A stretch of 64,000 nucleotides of DNA from Ceratotherium simum simum (Eukaryota; Chordata; Mammalia; Perissodactyla; Rhinocerotidae). How positions within the stretch are numbered: the first letter of the stretch is position 1; each line of letters starts with the position of its first letter. Positions 57,345 through 64,000 of this stretch are shown piece by piece. Where the stretch lies: NCBI RefSeq assembly GCF_000283155.1, contig NW_004454280.1, positions 772,868-836,867 of the forward strand, read 5' to 3'. Made by a program: the position numbers and the translations under genes. Below the pieces are notes generated by a model that made no database searches, was not told the DNA's origin, and worked only from the letters and a program-made list of their open reading frames with translations.

Positions 57345-57754
57345 AAGTATTGAAGAGCCTAAAGAGATTTTGTTTATGTGGGTTATATCTATTGATATTT
57401 ACTGAGAAATTTAAAAATATTTATTAAATATGAATTAAATTAAAATAGCAATAATAAATTCATTATATGTTAAAACATAAATAACAAATTTTTAAATGAA
57501 AATAACTATTTTACAAAGCAAAAAAATTAGAGGGAAGAGTGTCATTGTTTTATGTTTTTGCAAATTAATTTCTGCCTTAATAGAAGATACATGATGTAGC
57601 CGCTGGAAAATTCCAGGGTACTTTTGAGAGAGCATGAAAGTGAAAAGGGCAAATAATGTCTTAACATTCTTAGGAAATTTGTTTTGACCTTAAAGACGCC
57701 CTGGAAGTTCTCAAGGACCCTGGGGCTCCCTTGGCCACATTGAAGCCCCCTGGT

Positions 57755-57925
57755 TAGAAGAATGGCTGTGACTTCGGAGTTGGGCGGAGTGGGTTAAATC
57801 CCTGCCCTGTCACTTGCTTTTTCCTTGTACTGTGGGCCCTGCTCTTCTCATCTGTAAAAGGGGATGAATGTCCACTACCTCAGGAGGCTGACAGGATTAA
57901 GTAGGTGGAGTACACACACTTAGTG
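57755..57925 (+). mobile_element. MIR SINE fossil
   Basis: The stretch has 'cttctcatctgtaaaagggg' and 'ctgacaggattaagtaggtg'. Confidence 0.7.
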
Positions 57926-58790
57926 GAGGTGGTATCAAGCTCGGCTGCTTTCCTCTTGGTTTGGGCCTCAGTTTCCTCATTTGTTAAACAAAGGGCTGGA
58001 CTGGAAAACATCCAAGGCTCTTCCAGCTCCCACAGGCTGTGGCTGTGTAGTGAGAAATGTTCCAAAATTCCACACGTTCCCACTCCAACCCCAGTGACAT
58101 TTCTCTTTTCAGCTAACAGACACAAAGGCACATTCTGTTCACTAGCCTGTGGAAACACATGTGAACACAGATACACAAGTGTCACTTATGTTATGCCATG
58201 AGCTCTGCTTAGAGGATGTGTCCCCTGAAGGCCAAGACATATGCGCACGTATACAGAGGCACATGGATGCATAATGCCAAATGCCTCCACAAGAGAAGAT
58301 GTGCATGTGCCGGTACAGACAGAGGTGTGCCGTCATAGGATGCACATATGTACCTCACACGCACGCACTCACGCAGAGACGCTCTGAGCGCCAGACACAC
58401 ACACGGAGCAGACGGCCCCAAGGACCGCCGGGGCGCACAGCAGCCAGGGCCGCAATCACTCCTTTCCTCGGCTACTCCCAGCCCAGGACTCCCCGCTCCG
58501 CCCCGCGCGCGCCCCCGCCGCCGCCGCAGTCCGCGTCCACTGCCGCTGGGCAGCCCTCGGCTCGGCTTCCGGCTCCGCGCGTCTCTCCAGCCGGCTCTCC
58601 GGTGCGAGCAGGGGAGGGGCCCGCAGCCGGCGGGCGCCCGAGGGCTGGTGGAGTCTGCTTTCCGCTGCGGGCGGCAGGGCCCCTAGCTGTGGCAGCAGCT
58701 GCCGGTGGCCAGGGGTGCCAGCGCCCGCGCAGGGTGGCGGAGCGGTGGGGCGGGGCCGCGGCCCGTGGCCCCGGGAGAGCCGCAGGCAGC

Positions 58791-64000
<5,210 letters not shown>

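Larger units (their letters stand above)
56853..57755 (+). mobile_element. Ancient DNA-transposon-like repeat, interrupted by ERE SINEs
   Basis: It starts 'cagttctcaaactttttggc' and resumes after the SINEs with 'gtttatgtgggttatatcta' and a long AT-rich body, ending 'gaagttctcaaggaccctgg'. The terminal words are roughly complementary, as in hAT-like fossils. The family name was not assigned. Confidence 0.6.
53061..58389. other. Intergenic region between SFTPC and LGI3
   Basis: The divergent promoters are about 5.5 kb apart. The space holds an RPL17 processed pseudogene (53662-54247), a nested ERE pair inside an older DNA-transposon-like repeat (about 56853-57755) and a MIR (57755-57925). No further gene was recognised. 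Confidence 0.7.

Overview
The window is nuclear DNA from a placental mammal, most likely a perissodactyl (horse, rhinoceros or tapir). It has spliced genes with canonical GT/AG boundaries, MIR and L2 fossils, 5'-truncated L1 tails and several tRNA-derived SINEs of the equine repetitive element (ERE) type. Some of those SINEs still have perfect target-site duplications. The protein matches below come from recalled family sequences, not from a database search.

The gene order is PHYHIP(+, last coding exon only) > < BMP1(-, complete coding sequence) < SFTPC(-, complete) and LGI3(+, first seven coding exons). PHYHIP and BMP1 converge tail to tail, with poly(A) signals near 2975 and 8545. BMP1 and SFTPC lie in tandem. 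SFTPC and LGI3 diverge head to head across about 5.5 kb. The order agrees with human chromosome 8p21.3.

BMP1 occupies about 40 kb. Twenty coding exons join in frame to a 986-residue tolloid-type protein: signal peptide, prodomain ending in a furin site, astacin zinc protease, and CUB1-CUB2-EGF-CUB3-EGF-CUB4-CUB5. An alternative terminal exon between exons 15 and 16 encodes the 28-residue tail of the short 730-residue BMP-1 isoform. A 564-base assembly gap directly upstream of the start codon hides the BMP1 promoter and 5' UTR.

SFTPC encodes a 190-residue surfactant protein C precursor with a poly-valine membrane helix and a BRICHOS domain. A TATA box lies upstream. Its last coding exon has its acceptor at the edge of an antisense MIR element. 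LGI3 begins in a CpG-rich segment and shows the expected signal peptide, cysteine-rich cap, four 72-nt leucine-rich-repeat exons, C-terminal cap and the start of the EPTP repeats. Its last exon lies beyond the window.

Between SFTPC and LGI3 lie an antisense RPL17 processed pseudogene and a nested repeat (ERE within ERE within an older DNA-transposon-like sequence). BMP1 introns carry a 36-bp, about 17-copy minisatellite, a long L2, two L1 tails and two ERE SINEs. No new multi-gene system is visible. The most interesting points are structural: the MIR-edge splice acceptor in SFTPC, direct repeats flanking BMP1 exon 18, the minisatellite, and the nested SINEs.
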